DNA of 51,594 nucleotides from contig ONNQ01000028.1 in the NCBI GenBank assembly GCA_900319245.1, positions 1-51,594 on the forward strand, read 5' to 3'. A program made the position numbers and the translations under genes. The notes under the pieces are model-generated. The model was given only the letters and a program-made list of their open reading frames with translations, did not search any database and was not told where the DNA came from. The DNA comes from an uncultured Lachnospiraceae bacterium (GTDB lineage: Bacteria; Bacillota; Clostridia; Lachnospirales; Lachnospiraceae). Positions 18,371 through 28,200 of the stretch are shown here, piece after piece (positions within the stretch are counted from its first letter, which is position 1; each line of letters opens with the position of its first letter).

Positions 18371-19642
18371 ATGCTGTTCATACACAACTGTTACCTCATC
18401 GATCCCGCCTCTGACACGGAGGGCCGGCGCGATATTCTGATCGACCACGGCCGCTTTGTCAAAATACAGAAGAACCTGATGGCTCCCGCGGGCGTCCCTG
18501 TCATCGACGCCGGCGGCATGATCACCTGCCCCGGACTCATCGACACCCATTCCCACTTCCGCGATCCCGGGTTTACCTACAAGGAAGACCTCGCAACCGG
18601 TGCGGAGGCCGCCATAAAGGGCGGATATACCTCGATCATCCTCATGGCCAATACCAAGCCGCCTGTCGACTCCGCGGAAATCCTCAGCGATATCCTCGCT
18701 CGCGGGAGAACCCTTCCCGTCCACCTCTACAGCTGCGCCAATGTAACAAAGGGCATGGCCGGTCAGACGCTCTGCGACCTGGAGGCACTGGCGGATTGCG
18801 GCGCGGCCGGCTTTACCGACGACGGCCTCCCGATCATGGATCCCGAAGTCCTCACACAGGCCCTCATCAGAGTGAAGGCACTGGGACTTCCTGTCAGTCT
18901 CCACGAGGAGGACAAACGCCTGATCTCGGAGAATGGCGTCAACGGCGGCGGAAAGGCCGCGGAGGCGCTCGGTCTCACAGGATCGCCCCGCGAAGCAGAA
19001 TACACGCTGATCGCCAGAGACGTGGCGATCGCGGCTTCCCTGGATGCTCCTCTGTGCGTCCAGCACATCAGCACGGCGGAAGGCGTGGACTATGTGCGCA
19101 AAGCAAGAGCGGCGCACCCCTCTATCCACGCAGAAGCAACGCCGCACCACTTCTCTCTGACCGAGGACGCCATCCTCACCAGGGGGACTCTGGCCAAAGT
19201 GAATCCGCCCCTTCGCACCGAAAAAGACCGGCTTGCCATCATCCGGGGCCTTCAGGACGGCACGATCGACCTGATCGCGACCGACCACGCGCCTCACGCG
19301 ACCTACGAGAAAGAAAAGCCCTTCGTACAGGCGCCCAGCGGCATGATCGGACTTGAGACCGCCCTCTCCCTTGCGATCAAGCACCTCGTGCAGCCCGGTC
19401 ATCTCACAATGCTGCAGATGCTGGCCTGCCTGACCTGCAATCCGGCCGATTTCTATCACCTCGATGCCGGCCGCGTAGAGGTCGGCGCGCCTGCGGATCT
19501 CACCATCTTTGATCCCGACCAGGAGTGGACCGTTCCCACGGCGTTTGCCTCCAAATCCTGCAATTCGCCCTTCATTGGCGATCGCCTTCCCGGCGTTGTG
19601 CGCTTTACGATCAAGGACGGAGAGGTCGTATACAGAAGGTGA
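18371..19642 (+). CDS. pyrC: Dihydroorotase
   Basis: PyrC cyclises carbamoyl-aspartate to dihydroorotate in pyrimidine synthesis. The 423-residue protein is a class I amidohydrolase barrel: the metal-binding HxH is H60 and H62 in DTHSHFRDPG, later metal ligands lie in VQHISTAEG and ATPHHFSLTED, and the catalytic Asp in IATDHAPHA. The end resembles the family's DLTIFDP segment. ATG 18371 was chosen because GGAG lies nine bases upstream and MLFIHNCYLID fits the family; an in-frame ATG at 18338 adds an unrelated stretch. It is divergent from the plsC-pyrKD cluster, so the two pyr units share a 200-base control region. Confidence 0.96.
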   Translation: MLFIHNCYLIDPASDTEGRRDILIDHGRFVKIQKNLMAPAGVPVIDAGGMITCPGLIDTHSHFRDPGFTYKEDLATGAEAAIKGGYTSIILMANTKPPVDSAEILSDILARGRTLPVHLYSCANVTKGMAGQTLCDLEALADCGAAGFTDDGLPIMDPEVLTQALIRVKALGLPVSLHEEDKRLISENGVNGGGKAAEALGLTGSPREAEYTLIARDVAIAASLDAPLCVQHISTAEGVDYVRKARAAHPSIHAEATPHHFSLTEDAILTRGTLAKVNPPLRTEKDRLAIIRGLQDGTIDLIATDHAPHATYEKEKPFVQAPSGMIGLETALSLAIKHLVQPGHLTMLQMLACLTCNPADFYHLDAGRVEVGAPADLTIFDPDQEWTVPTAFASKSCNSPFIGDRLPGVVRFTIKDGEVVYRR

Positions 19643-19678
19643 GGACCTGCCTTTTCAACCGGGGAAACCCTCTGTGTG

Positions 19679-19824
19679 GAAGAATATACCCCGTCAGTAA
19701 CGACTTTTCACGGGTGGGGAAGTACCACAGATAAAAAGAGATGGCGCCAATGAGCCATCTCTTTTTCATTACAATATTTCTTCCCCGCCCGTGAAACCGG
19801 AGTGGATGACGGGGTATATTCTTC
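19679..19824 (+). repeat. Nested dyad repeat element, copy A
   Basis: Three concentric inverted repeats are present. The outer 18-base arms (19679-19696 and 19807-19824) pair perfectly, the middle 17-base arms (19706-19722 and 19780-19796) have one G-U, and the core is a terminator stem. Between outer and middle stems is an asymmetric internal loop, GTAACGACT on the 5' side and CCGGAGTGGA on the 3' side. The same loop sequences recur in copy B at 30366-30512 on the other strand, while stem bases differ. It lies 36 bases past pyrC, in sense orientation, and its distal arm overlaps the murF stop codon. I do not recognise the family. Confidence 0.85.
19733..19766. terminator. Bidirectional terminator between pyrC and murF
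   Basis: AAAAAGAGATGGC (19733-19745) and GCCATCTCTTTTT (19754-19766) form a perfect 13-base stem with T runs on both strands. It is the core of repeat copy A. Confidence 0.9.
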
Positions 19825-21274
19825 AGCTGCAGGATTCCCTTACGAAGCTGCACAGCTCCTCCAGCGCCATTCCGCGGGAGGCCTTGAACAGGAAGGCTGT
19901 GTCCGGCCCGATCAGTTCAGCAAGCACTTTTTTGGCTTCTTCCTTGTCCTCACAGGGACGGACGTCCTCCATATCCTGCTCCAACGCCGCCTCGGCCAGC
20001 CATCCCGCGCGGGTTCCGACCGTGACAAGTGTGTCGATGGCCAGTCCTGCCGCATATTCGCCGACTTCGCGGTGCAGCTTCTCCTCAAAGGCGCCCTGCT
20101 CCAGCATATCGCCGAGAACCGCCACTTTGCGGGCTGCTCTGGCGTTTGCCAGAATGCTGAGCGCCGCTTTCATGGACTGTGTGTTCGCGTTGTAGGAGTC
20201 ATTGAAAAGAATCACGCCATTTTCGCACTTCTCCACGTCCATGCGCATGTGCGTCGCCTGGAAATTGCTGATCCCCTCGGCGATCTCCTCCTCCGTGAGG
20301 CCAAAACACTGCCCCACCGCAGCCGCCGTCATGGCTGGATAGATCATGTGCCTGCCAAGGCTGGGGATCTCCAGTGCAAAGGTTCCCGCCGGCGTCTGCG
20401 CGTCGCAGCGCACCTCGTCGGGCAGCGTGTCGTCGATGTTCACAGCCCTGTAATCACAGGCTTCTGACTCGCCGGCCCAGTGGTATGTGAAGCCTCCGGC
20501 ATCGATTTCCGCGTACATCTTCGAAAAGTCATCGCTGCCTTCCGGATCGCCGACTCTGGAAGCGCCCGGACGGAGCGTCGCAAGCAGTGCGTCGTCGCCG
20601 TTTAGTACGGCTGTGCCGCCCTTCTTAAGGCCATGGAAGATCTCACACTTAGCGCGCAGGATATTCTCCTTGCTGCCCAGATTTCCGATGTGCGCGTCGC
20701 CGACGTTTGTGATCACCGCCACATCCGGCTGCGCGATGCGGACCAGATAGTCGATCTCGCCGAGGTGGTTCATGCCCATCTCCAGGACCGCGATCTCATC
20801 CTCTGCGTTCAAACGGAAAACCGTCATGGGAAGGCCCAGATGGTTGTTGAGATTGCCGGCGGTCTTGAGCGTGCGATAGCGGCTCGAGAGCACAGAAGCT
20901 ACCATATCCTTGGTCGTCGTCTTGCCGACACTGCCCGTGATGGCTACGACCGGAATCCCCAGGCGGCGCCTGTAATAGGCCGCCAGATCACCCATGGCTT
21001 TTGCGGTGTCCTCCACCAGCACGCAGAATTTTCCTTCCGGAATCGTCTCCGGTGCCTTGCTGACAAGGCACCCTTCCGCGCCGGCTTCCATGGCGCCGGG
21101 CACAAAGCGGTGCGCGTCGAGGCGCTCTCCCACGATCGCCACGAACAGGTCGCCTGCTGCGGCCGCTCTGCTGTCTGTCTGCACATTCGTGACAAACCGT
21201 GTTTCCGCGTCTATATTACCAAGAAGCTGTCCGTCGACCGCTTCGAGGATCTCTTTTACATAAATCTTTTCCAT
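19823..21274 (-). CDS. murF: UDP-MurNAc-tripeptide--D-Ala-D-Ala ligase
   Basis: MurF joins the D-Ala-D-Ala dipeptide, made by the neighbouring ddl product, to UDP-MurNAc-tripeptide, the last cytoplasmic step of the peptide stem. The 483-residue protein has an N-terminal UDP-binding domain, the P-loop ITGSVGKTTTKDMVA, the conserved NLNNHLGLP and EMGMNHLGEI blocks, and NDSYNANTQSMKAAL in the C-terminal domain. ATG 21274 is preferred because the family begins close to MEKIYVKEILEA and because AGGGTGAG precedes it; that binding site lies in the first unit of a 16-bp tandem repeat. Its stop codon overlaps the arm of repeat copy A. Confidence 0.97.
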   Translation of the reverse strand: MEKIYVKEILEAVDGQLLGNIDAETRFVTNVQTDSRAAAAGDLFVAIVGERLDAHRFVPGAMEAGAEGCLVSKAPETIPEGKFCVLVEDTAKAMGDLAAYYRRRLGIPVVAITGSVGKTTTKDMVASVLSSRYRTLKTAGNLNNHLGLPMTVFRLNAEDEIAVLEMGMNHLGEIDYLVRIAQPDVAVITNVGDAHIGNLGSKENILRAKCEIFHGLKKGGTAVLNGDDALLATLRPGASRVGDPEGSDDFSKMYAEIDAGGFTYHWAGESEACDYRAVNIDDTLPDEVRCDAQTPAGTFALEIPSLGRHMIYPAMTAAAVGQCFGLTEEEIAEGISNFQATHMRMDVEKCENGVILFNDSYNANTQSMKAALSILANARAARKVAVLGDMLEQGAFEEKLHREVGEYAAGLAIDTLVTVGTRAGWLAEAALEQDMEDVRPCEDKEEAKKVLAELIGPDTAFLFKASRGMALEELCSFVRESCS

Positions 21275-21282
21275 TCTCTGCT

Positions 21283-21362
21283 CACCCTGATTATGAATCA
21301 CCCTGATTATGAATCACCCTGATTATGGATCATCCTGATTATGAATCATCCCGATTACGGAG
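21283..21362. repeat. 16-bp tandem repeat, five units
   Basis: Five head-to-tail 16-base units begin at 21283, 21299, 21315, 21331 and 21347. Units one and two are identical (CACCCTGATTATGAAT); the third differs at one base, the fourth at one, and the fifth is more diverged. The array lies between ddl and murF. On the transcribed minus strand each unit reads TCAGGGTG or similar, so the array repeats a Shine-Dalgarno-like block; the unit nearest murF supplies its binding site. Confidence 0.95.
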
Positions 21363-21402
21363 CGCCTAGTCCTCTGCTCCTTGGCTCGCGATGCATCGAC
21401 TG

Positions 21403-22470
21403 TTATGCCCTGGTAAGTCCGTCGCTGATGATAAACTCACACAGTTCCTCATAGGAGATGCCCACTGCGGCCGCCTCCTGGGGCACAAGGCTGGTAGGCG
21501 TCATGCCGGGCAGGGTATTGACCTCGAGGAACCAGGCGTTGTCGTACTTGTCCACGATAAAATCGCTGCGGGAGTAGGTGCGAAGGCCCAGCACCTCGTG
21601 GACGCGGAGGGCCATCTCGCCCATCTGCTTCTCTACTTCAGGCGTGCAGCGTCCGGGGCAGATCTCCTCCGTCGCGCCGGCCTTGTACTTGTTCTCATAG
21701 TTGTAGAAGTCGACCTTGGGAACGATTTCCACAGAAGGCAGCGCTCTGTCGCCGAGGACCGCACAGGTAAACTCCCGGCCCTCGATCATCTGCTCGACAA
21801 GAATGTCCGGGCCAAACTTCAGGCACTTCTCCACGGCGGGACGGATGCCGTCCTGGCTGGTCACGATGTAGACGCCGACAGAAGATCCCCCGGTCGGTGT
21901 TTTGACAACGCAGGGCGCCTCGATCTGGGACGCGATCTTCTCCGCCGTCTGCGCGGCGTCCTCCTTGCTGGTGATCGCACCGGCGTGGAAAGTCTTCCAT
22001 GCGGGCGTCCGCACGCCTTTGTCCTTGATCATCTCCTTGGTGAGCATCTTGTCCATCGCGATCGCGGCGCCAAGATAGCCCGATCCGGTGTAAGGGATGC
22101 CGAGCATGTCGAAGGTCGCCTGCACGCGGCCATCCTCGCCGTTCATGCCGTGCAGGGCCACAAATACGATGTCTGCCATGCGGCAGATTTCCAGTACGCC
22201 TTTCCCGAACAGAGAGGGACTCTTCCACTTTCTGGACTCCTTCACGGCTTCCAGATCCGGCGCCGTCCCGTCAAAAGACAGAGGCGCAAGCGCCGGCAGC
22301 TCGTCAAAGAGGGAGGCGGGATCGTCCGTCACGTCCTCCAGCCCCATGAAGAGGTCAACCAGCACAGCCTTGTGGCCTCTGGCCCTGAGCGCTCTGCACA
22401 CCTTGTTTCCCGACAGAAACGATATATTTCTCTCTGTGCTCAGTCCGCCGCACAGCACTACAATTTTCAT
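21403..22470 (-). CDS. ddl: D-alanine--D-alanine ligase
   Basis: Ddl condenses two D-alanines using ATP for peptidoglycan synthesis. The 355-residue ATP-grasp protein begins MKIVVLCGGLSTERNISFLSG, has HGMNGEDGRVQATFDMLGIPYTGSG, the ATP-binding VVKTPTGGSSVGV, and the C-terminal RSDFIVDKYDNAWFLEVNTLPGMTPTSL with the Mg-binding Glu and Asn. The serine-containing loop and overall length are ordinary for a D-Ala-D-Ala enzyme; I see no reason to call it a D-Ala-D-Lac ligase. ATG 22470 is chosen because GGAGG lies just upstream. It is followed by murF after 128 bases holding the tandem repeat, a natural operon order. Confidence 0.96.
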   Translation of the reverse strand: MKIVVLCGGLSTERNISFLSGNKVCRALRARGHKAVLVDLFMGLEDVTDDPASLFDELPALAPLSFDGTAPDLEAVKESRKWKSPSLFGKGVLEICRMADIVFVALHGMNGEDGRVQATFDMLGIPYTGSGYLGAAIAMDKMLTKEMIKDKGVRTPAWKTFHAGAITSKEDAAQTAEKIASQIEAPCVVKTPTGGSSVGVYIVTSQDGIRPAVEKCLKFGPDILVEQMIEGREFTCAVLGDRALPSVEIVPKVDFYNYENKYKAGATEEICPGRCTPEVEKQMGEMALRVHEVLGLRTYSRSDFIVDKYDNAWFLEVNTLPGMTPTSLVPQEAAAVGISYEELCEFIISDGLTRA

Positions 22471-22577
22471 AAAAACCTCCATCCGGAGCGCTCCCGGTGA
22501 AAGATCCCTGCGGGAACTCTCACACCGCCTCCATTTGTGAAACGGCGCTTCGCCGACGCCCTAATACTATTCGCCCC

Positions 22578-22586
22578 ATTATAGCA
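22578..22586 (-). promoter_or_regulatory. Promoter of ddl-murF
   Basis: TGCTATAAT on the minus strand, about 110 bases before ddl, is an extended -10; the -35 is weak. Confidence 0.55.
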
Positions 22587-22605
22587 TGTTTTGCCCGCAA
22601 CGCAC

Positions 22606-22698
22606 AGCACCCGGGCGCTTGCAGTGCCGCTGCCGCATAGACAGTCTGCGCTTCACTCCCGGGTGCTTTTCGTACTGGTCCCTATGGACCGGTTTTTT
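22606..22698 (+). terminator. Two tandem plus-strand terminator hairpins
   Basis: The first has arms AGCACCCGGG (22606-22615) and CCCGGGTGCT (22658-22667) and ends in TTTT. The second has arms ACTGGTCC (22674-22681) and GGACCGGT (22686-22693) with a six-base T run. Both face plus, although the flanking genes ddl and glgP are on minus; on the minus strand neither has a T run. They may stop antisense transcripts or mark a small plus-strand RNA. Confidence 0.65.
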
Positions 22699-22712
22699 GA
22701 TTCAAAATCGGC

Positions 22713-25226
22713 TTACGCCTCAGTCTTCTTGGGCTTTCTGCCTCTTCTTGCGGGGATCATGACCTTTTCAAGGCCCCAGATCTCCTGGGCATACTGCTCG
22801 ATGGTTCTGTCAGAAGAGAACTTGCCGACGTTGGCAACGTTCAGCATTGCCATCTTGGCCCATCTCTTACTGTCGTTGTAGGCCTTCTCCACTTCTCTCT
22901 GTGCGGCCGCATAGGACTCGAAGTCTGCAAGGATGAAGTATCTGTCCGCGCGATCGGTTCCATGTCTGTTGAGCAGGGAATCGTACAGAGGGCGGAACAG
23001 ATCCGGATCCTCGGGAGAATAGGTGCCGTCTACCAGCTGTACAAGAACCTGACGGACGTTCTGGTCCTCGTTGAAGATCTTCTTGGGATCATAGCCGCCG
23101 TAGTTCTCATAGTTGATGACCTCCTGCGAGGACAGGCCGAAGATGAACGCATTCTCTTCGCCGACTTCTTCCACGATCTCGACGTTGGCGCCGTCCATGG
23201 TTCCCAGGGTCACTGCGCCGTTGAGCATGAACTTCATGTTGCCGGTACCGGATGCTTCCTTGGAAGCTGTGGAGATCTGCTCGGATACATCCGCTGCAGC
23301 GATAATGATCTCTGCGTTGGATACGCGGTAGTTCTCGATGAAGACGACCTTGATCTTGTCGTCGATATCGGGATCGTTGTTGATCACGTCTGCGACGGAG
23401 TTGATCAGCTTGATGGTCAGCTTCGCGGTCTTGTAGCCTGCTGCAGCCTTGGCGCCAAAGATGAAGGTTCTCTTCTTGAACTCCATGTTGGGATTGGCCT
23501 TGAGCTGGTTGTACAGATACATGATGTGCAGGATATTGAGGAGCTGTCTCTTGTACTCGTGCAATCTCTTGACCTGTACGTCAAAGATCGATCTGGGATC
23601 GACTTCGATTCCGTTGTGCTCGAGGATGTACTTGGCCAGACGGACTTTGTTCTTGTACTTGATGTTCATGAACTCCTTCTGTGCCTTGGTATCATCCGCA
23701 TAGATCTCCAGCTCTTTCATGTGAGACAGATCTGTGATCCACTCGTCGCCGATCTTGTCTGTCACCCACTTGGCAAGGTTGGGGTTGGCGTGCAGGAGGA
23801 ATCTTCTCTGTGTGATTCCGTTGGTCTTATTGTTGAACTTCTCAGGGAACATCTCATAGAAGTCCCTGAGCTCTTCGGTCATCAGGATCGCGGTGTGAAG
23901 CTCCGCAACGCCGTTGACGGAGAAGCCTGCCACGATGGCAAGGTTGGCCATGCGGACCTGTCCGTCATAGATGATGCCCATCTTGTAGATCTTGTGGCCT
24001 ACGTCTACGCCGGTATTGTCATAGCGGTTGTGGATCTCGCGCTCAAATCTGCGGTTGATCTCCTCCACGATGGAGTAGATTCTGGGAAGAAGTCTGGAGA
24101 ACAGCTCGATGGGCCATTTCTCAAGGGCTTCCGCCATGATCGTGTGGTTGGTATATGCGCAGCTCTTTGTGACGACATTCCACGCCTCGTCCCAGGTAAG
24201 CGCATACTCATCCATAAGGATGCGCATCAGCTCGGGGATGGCCAGTGTGGGATGGGTATCATTGAGCTGGAAGACATACTTCTCATGCAGCTTTCTGATA
24301 TCGTCGTGGGTCTTCATGTACTTCTGGATCGCGCACTGCAGTGTCGCGGATACGAAGAAGTACTGCTGTTTGAGGCGCAGCTCCTTACCCTGGATGTGAT
24401 CGTCGCAGGGATACAGGACGTTGCAGATCGTGCGGGCAAGGTTTTCCTGCTCGACGGACTTCTGGTACTCGCCTCTGTCAAAAGAGTCAAGCTTAAAGCT
24501 TACTACCGGCTCCGCATCCCAGATTCGGAGGGTATCTACAAAGCCGTTGCCATAACCGATGATCGGAAGATCGTAGGGAACCGCCTTGACAGCGCTGTAG
24601 CCTTCCTGCTTGTACATGGTGCGGCCGTTTCTGTCAAGGTAAGAAGTGACATAACCGCCGAAATGTACTTCCTGGGTGTACTCGGGTCTGCGCAGTTCGA
24701 GGGGATTGCCGTTCTCCAGCCAGTTGTCCGGCACTTCCACCTGATATCCGTCTCTGATCTCCTGCTTGAACATACCGTACTGATAACGGATACCTGCGCC
24801 GTAGGCGGGGTAGTTCAGGGTTGCAAGGGAATCGAGGAAGCACGCTGCCAGTCTGCCGAGACCGCCGTTTCCGAGCGCTGCGTCGGGCTCCTGGTCCTCG
24901 ATGGCGTTGAGCTTAAATCCGAGTTCCTTGAGTGCCTGCTTGATGGGCTCATACGCCATCAGGTTGATGGCGTCGTTACCAAAAGCGCGGCCCATAAGGA
25001 ATTCCATGGACAGGTATACGACCTGCTTGGGATCCTTCTCGTCGAATACCTTCTGGGTTCTCATCCAGCAGTCAATGATCTGATCCTTCAGAGCCATTGC
25101 GGAGGCCTGGAAGACCTGCTGGTCTGTAGCTTCCTTCATGGTGCGTCTGTACATTGTACGGACATTGTACTCAACACTTCTCTTAAAAAGATCCTTGTCA
25201 AACGTAAATTGGGGTCTTTTAACCAT
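22713..25226 (-). CDS. glgP: Glycogen phosphorylase
   Basis: This 837-residue GT35 enzyme releases glucose-1-phosphate from glycogen or maltodextrin, in the cytoplasm. Diagnostic blocks are EDQEPDAALGNGGLGRLAACFLDS near residue 110, QLNDTHPTLAIPELMR near 315, and EASGTGNMKFMLNGAVTLGTMDGANVEI near 650, where the Lys carries pyridoxal phosphate. Length is normal. The C-terminus is Lys/Arg-rich (ARRGRKPKKTEA). AAGGAG lies eleven bases before the ATG. It follows ileS by 14 bases on the same strand, so the two may share a transcript; glgC and glgD lie elsewhere in the window. Confidence 0.97.
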   Translation of the reverse strand: MVKRPQFTFDKDLFKRSVEYNVRTMYRRTMKEATDQQVFQASAMALKDQIIDCWMRTQKVFDEKDPKQVVYLSMEFLMGRAFGNDAINLMAYEPIKQALKELGFKLNAIEDQEPDAALGNGGLGRLAACFLDSLATLNYPAYGAGIRYQYGMFKQEIRDGYQVEVPDNWLENGNPLELRRPEYTQEVHFGGYVTSYLDRNGRTMYKQEGYSAVKAVPYDLPIIGYGNGFVDTLRIWDAEPVVSFKLDSFDRGEYQKSVEQENLARTICNVLYPCDDHIQGKELRLKQQYFFVSATLQCAIQKYMKTHDDIRKLHEKYVFQLNDTHPTLAIPELMRILMDEYALTWDEAWNVVTKSCAYTNHTIMAEALEKWPIELFSRLLPRIYSIVEEINRRFEREIHNRYDNTGVDVGHKIYKMGIIYDGQVRMANLAIVAGFSVNGVAELHTAILMTEELRDFYEMFPEKFNNKTNGITQRRFLLHANPNLAKWVTDKIGDEWITDLSHMKELEIYADDTKAQKEFMNIKYKNKVRLAKYILEHNGIEVDPRSIFDVQVKRLHEYKRQLLNILHIMYLYNQLKANPNMEFKKRTFIFGAKAAAGYKTAKLTIKLINSVADVINNDPDIDDKIKVVFIENYRVSNAEIIIAAADVSEQISTASKEASGTGNMKFMLNGAVTLGTMDGANVEIVEEVGEENAFIFGLSSQEVINYENYGGYDPKKIFNEDQNVRQVLVQLVDGTYSPEDPDLFRPLYDSLLNRHGTDRADRYFILADFESYAAAQREVEKAYNDSKRWAKMAMLNVANVGKFSSDRTIEQYAQEIWGLEKVMIPARRGRKPKKTEA

Positions 25227-25240
25227 TCTTTGATTTCTCC

Positions 25241-28200
25241 TTACATCTTCTGGACACCGATCGTGACCTTCTCACCGTTGATATCCCATTTCTTCTCGTT
25301 AGCCAGTGCCGTATCCTTCTCGATCTTCTCGGCAAGAACCTTGCCTGCGATCGCCGCTTCGTTAGAAGCCGCCACCTTGGACAGCTTCTCGTTGCCGCTC
25401 AGGGAGACGCGGATGCGGTCCATGACCTCAAATCCGGACTCTTTTCTCATGGTCTGGATCTTACTGATCAGCTCATATACATAGCCCTCTTCCACCAGTG
25501 CAGGCGTCAGGTTGGTATCCAGAACGACTGTGAAGGTGCCGTCTTCCTGGCTCACATAGCCCTCTTTGCGTGCTGTATCGATGAGCAGGTCTTCTTCTGT
25601 CAGCTCGACTGTGACGCCATTTACGTCAAAACGCAGCGCGCCGTCCGCTTTCAGCGTATCCATCGCGGCGTTGCCGTCCAGCTCTGCCAGATATTTGCGA
25701 ATACCGCCCAGCTGCTTGCCGTACTTGGGTCCGACTGTGCGGAGCTGGGGCTTGAAGGTATAGCTTGTAAACTTGCGGACATCGTCCGTGAAGATCACTT
25801 TTTTGACATTGAGTTCGTTCTCGATGATCTCCTGATAGAAGAGGTCGAGCGCCTTGTCGGCCTTGACGAACATCTGCGCGATCGGCTGTCTGTTCTTGAT
25901 GTTGGACGCATTGCGGCATGCACGGCCCATCACGACAATGCGAAGGACCTCGTCCATGCTCTCTTCCAGCTCCTTGTCAACATGCGCCTCGTCTGCTTCG
26001 GGGAACAGGCAGAGGTGGATGCTCTCGGGTGCGGAGGCGTCTACGCTGCGGACGATGTTCTGATAGATCTCCTCTGTCATGAAGGGGATCATGGGTGCCG
26101 CGCACTTGCAGACGTTGACCAGTGCTGTATACAGAGTCATATACGCATTGACCTTGTCCTGCTCCATGCCCTTGGCCCAGAAACGGTCACGGCAGCGGCG
26201 GACGTACCAGTTGGACATCTCGTCGACGAAGGTCTCGAGCGCCGATGCGGCCTCGGGGATCTTGTACTGCTCGAGATTCTTGTCCGTTGCAGCGATCATG
26301 GTGTTCATTCTGGACAGGAGCCACTTGTCCATGACGGACAGCTTATCGTAATCCAGGGTGTACTTGGTGGGATCGAAGCCGTCGATATCCGCGTACAGTG
26401 TGTAGAACGCATAGGTGTTCCACAGTGTACCCAGGAACTTGCGCTGGCCTTCCTTAACTGTCTTGTCAGAGAACTTATTGGGAAGCCAAGGCGCGCTGTT
26501 GGTGTAGAAATACCAGCGGATCGCATCCGCGCCGTGTGTCTTAAGCGCCGTGAAGGGATCTACTGCATTGCCCTTACTCTTGGACATCTTGTTGCCGTCC
26601 TCATCAAGGACCAGGCCCAGAACGATGACGTTCTCATAGCAGGGCTTGCCGAAGAGGAGCGTTGACTCCGCGTGCAGGGAATAGAACCAGCCGCGGGTCT
26701 GGTCGACCGCTTCGCTGATGAAGGCAGCGGGGAACCATTTCTCAAAAAGTTCCTTGTTCTCAAAAGGATAGTGGAGCTGTGCGTAAGGCATGGCGCCGGA
26801 GTCAAACCAGCAGTCGATGACTTCGGGCACGCGGTGCATTTCACCGCCGCACTCAGGGCAGCGGATCACGTACTCGTCCACGTAGGGTCTGTGAAGCTCG
26901 GTCTTTTCCGCATCCGGATTGCCGGACAGCTCGGCGAGCTCTTTTCTGCTGCCGACGCTCAGCTGGTGGCCGCAGCCCTTGCACTCCCAGATATTCAGAG
27001 GCGTACCCCAGTATCTGTCACGGGAGATACCCCAGTCCTGGATGTTCTCCAGCCAGTTGCCAAAACGGCCCTCTCCGATGGTCTGCGGGATCCAGTTGAT
27101 CTTCTTATTGCCGCTTACAAGGCTGTCCCTGACGTCGGTCATCTTGATGAACCAGGACTGACGTGCATAGTACAGAAGCGGGGTTCCGCAGCGCCAGCAG
27201 TGCGGGTAGTCGTGCTCAAACTTGGGAGCAGAGAACAGGATGCCGCGTGCGCTCAGATCCTTCAGCACTTCGGGATCCGCGCTGATCGCGCCCTTCTTCA
27301 TCTCCGCCTCAGTGGGCTTGCAGCGCATGCCGGCAAAAGGAGTGCCCTCTACCAGGCAGCCCTGTGCATCGACAAGCTGCACAAAAGGAGCATCATATTT
27401 ACGTCCGACTCTCGCGTCGTCTTCACCGAAGGCCGGTGCGATGTGTACGATGCCGGTACCGTCTGTCATCGTTACATAATCGTCGCAGTATACGAAGAAC
27501 GCTTTCTTGTGCTGCTGCGCCGTTCTTCTGGCCGCCTCTTCATAGAGGGGCTCATAGGACTTGTACTCGAGGTCTGTGCCCTTCATGGTCTCCAGAACTT
27601 CGTACGCCTTGCCGTCCTCGGTCGCTGTGAACTTGTCCTTCAGGGGCTCCAGTACCTTATCCAGCAGTGCTTCTGCCATATAGTAGGTGAAGCCGTCGAT
27701 CGCCTTGACCTTGGCGTATGTGTCTTCCGGGTTCACGCAGAGCGCGATGTTGGAAGGCAGAGTCCAGGGCGTTGTTGTCCATGCCAGGAAGTACGCGTCC
27801 TCATCCGTCAGCTTGAAGCGAACGATCGCAGAGCGCTCTTTGAGTGTCTTGTAGCCCTGCGCCACTTCGTGGGAGGACAGAGGCGTTCCGCAGCTGGGGC
27901 AGTAGGGGACAACCTTGAAGCCCTTATAAAGAAGGCCCTTCTCCCAGATTGTCTTGAGCGCCCACCACTCGGACTCGATATAGTCGTCATAATAGGTGAC
28001 GTAAGGATTGTCCATGTCAGCCCAGAAGCCTACGATGCCGGAGAATTCCTCCCACATGGATTTGTACTTCCAGACGCTCTCCTTACACTTCTCGACAAAG
28101 GGTGCAATGCCGTACTCTTCGATCTGCTCCTTGCCCTCGATGCCGATCTCTTTCTCAACTTCCAGTTCCACAGGAAGTCCGTGGGTATCCCAGCCGGCCT

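Noticed and set aside
21283-21362. The 16-bp repeats as a CRISPR array
   Set aside because: The units are directly adjacent without spacers and no cas genes are present.
22962-25484. An 840-codon frame antisense to glgP
   Set aside because: It is complementary to a full, conserved enzyme and spans into the next gene. No domain or ribosome binding site was seen.
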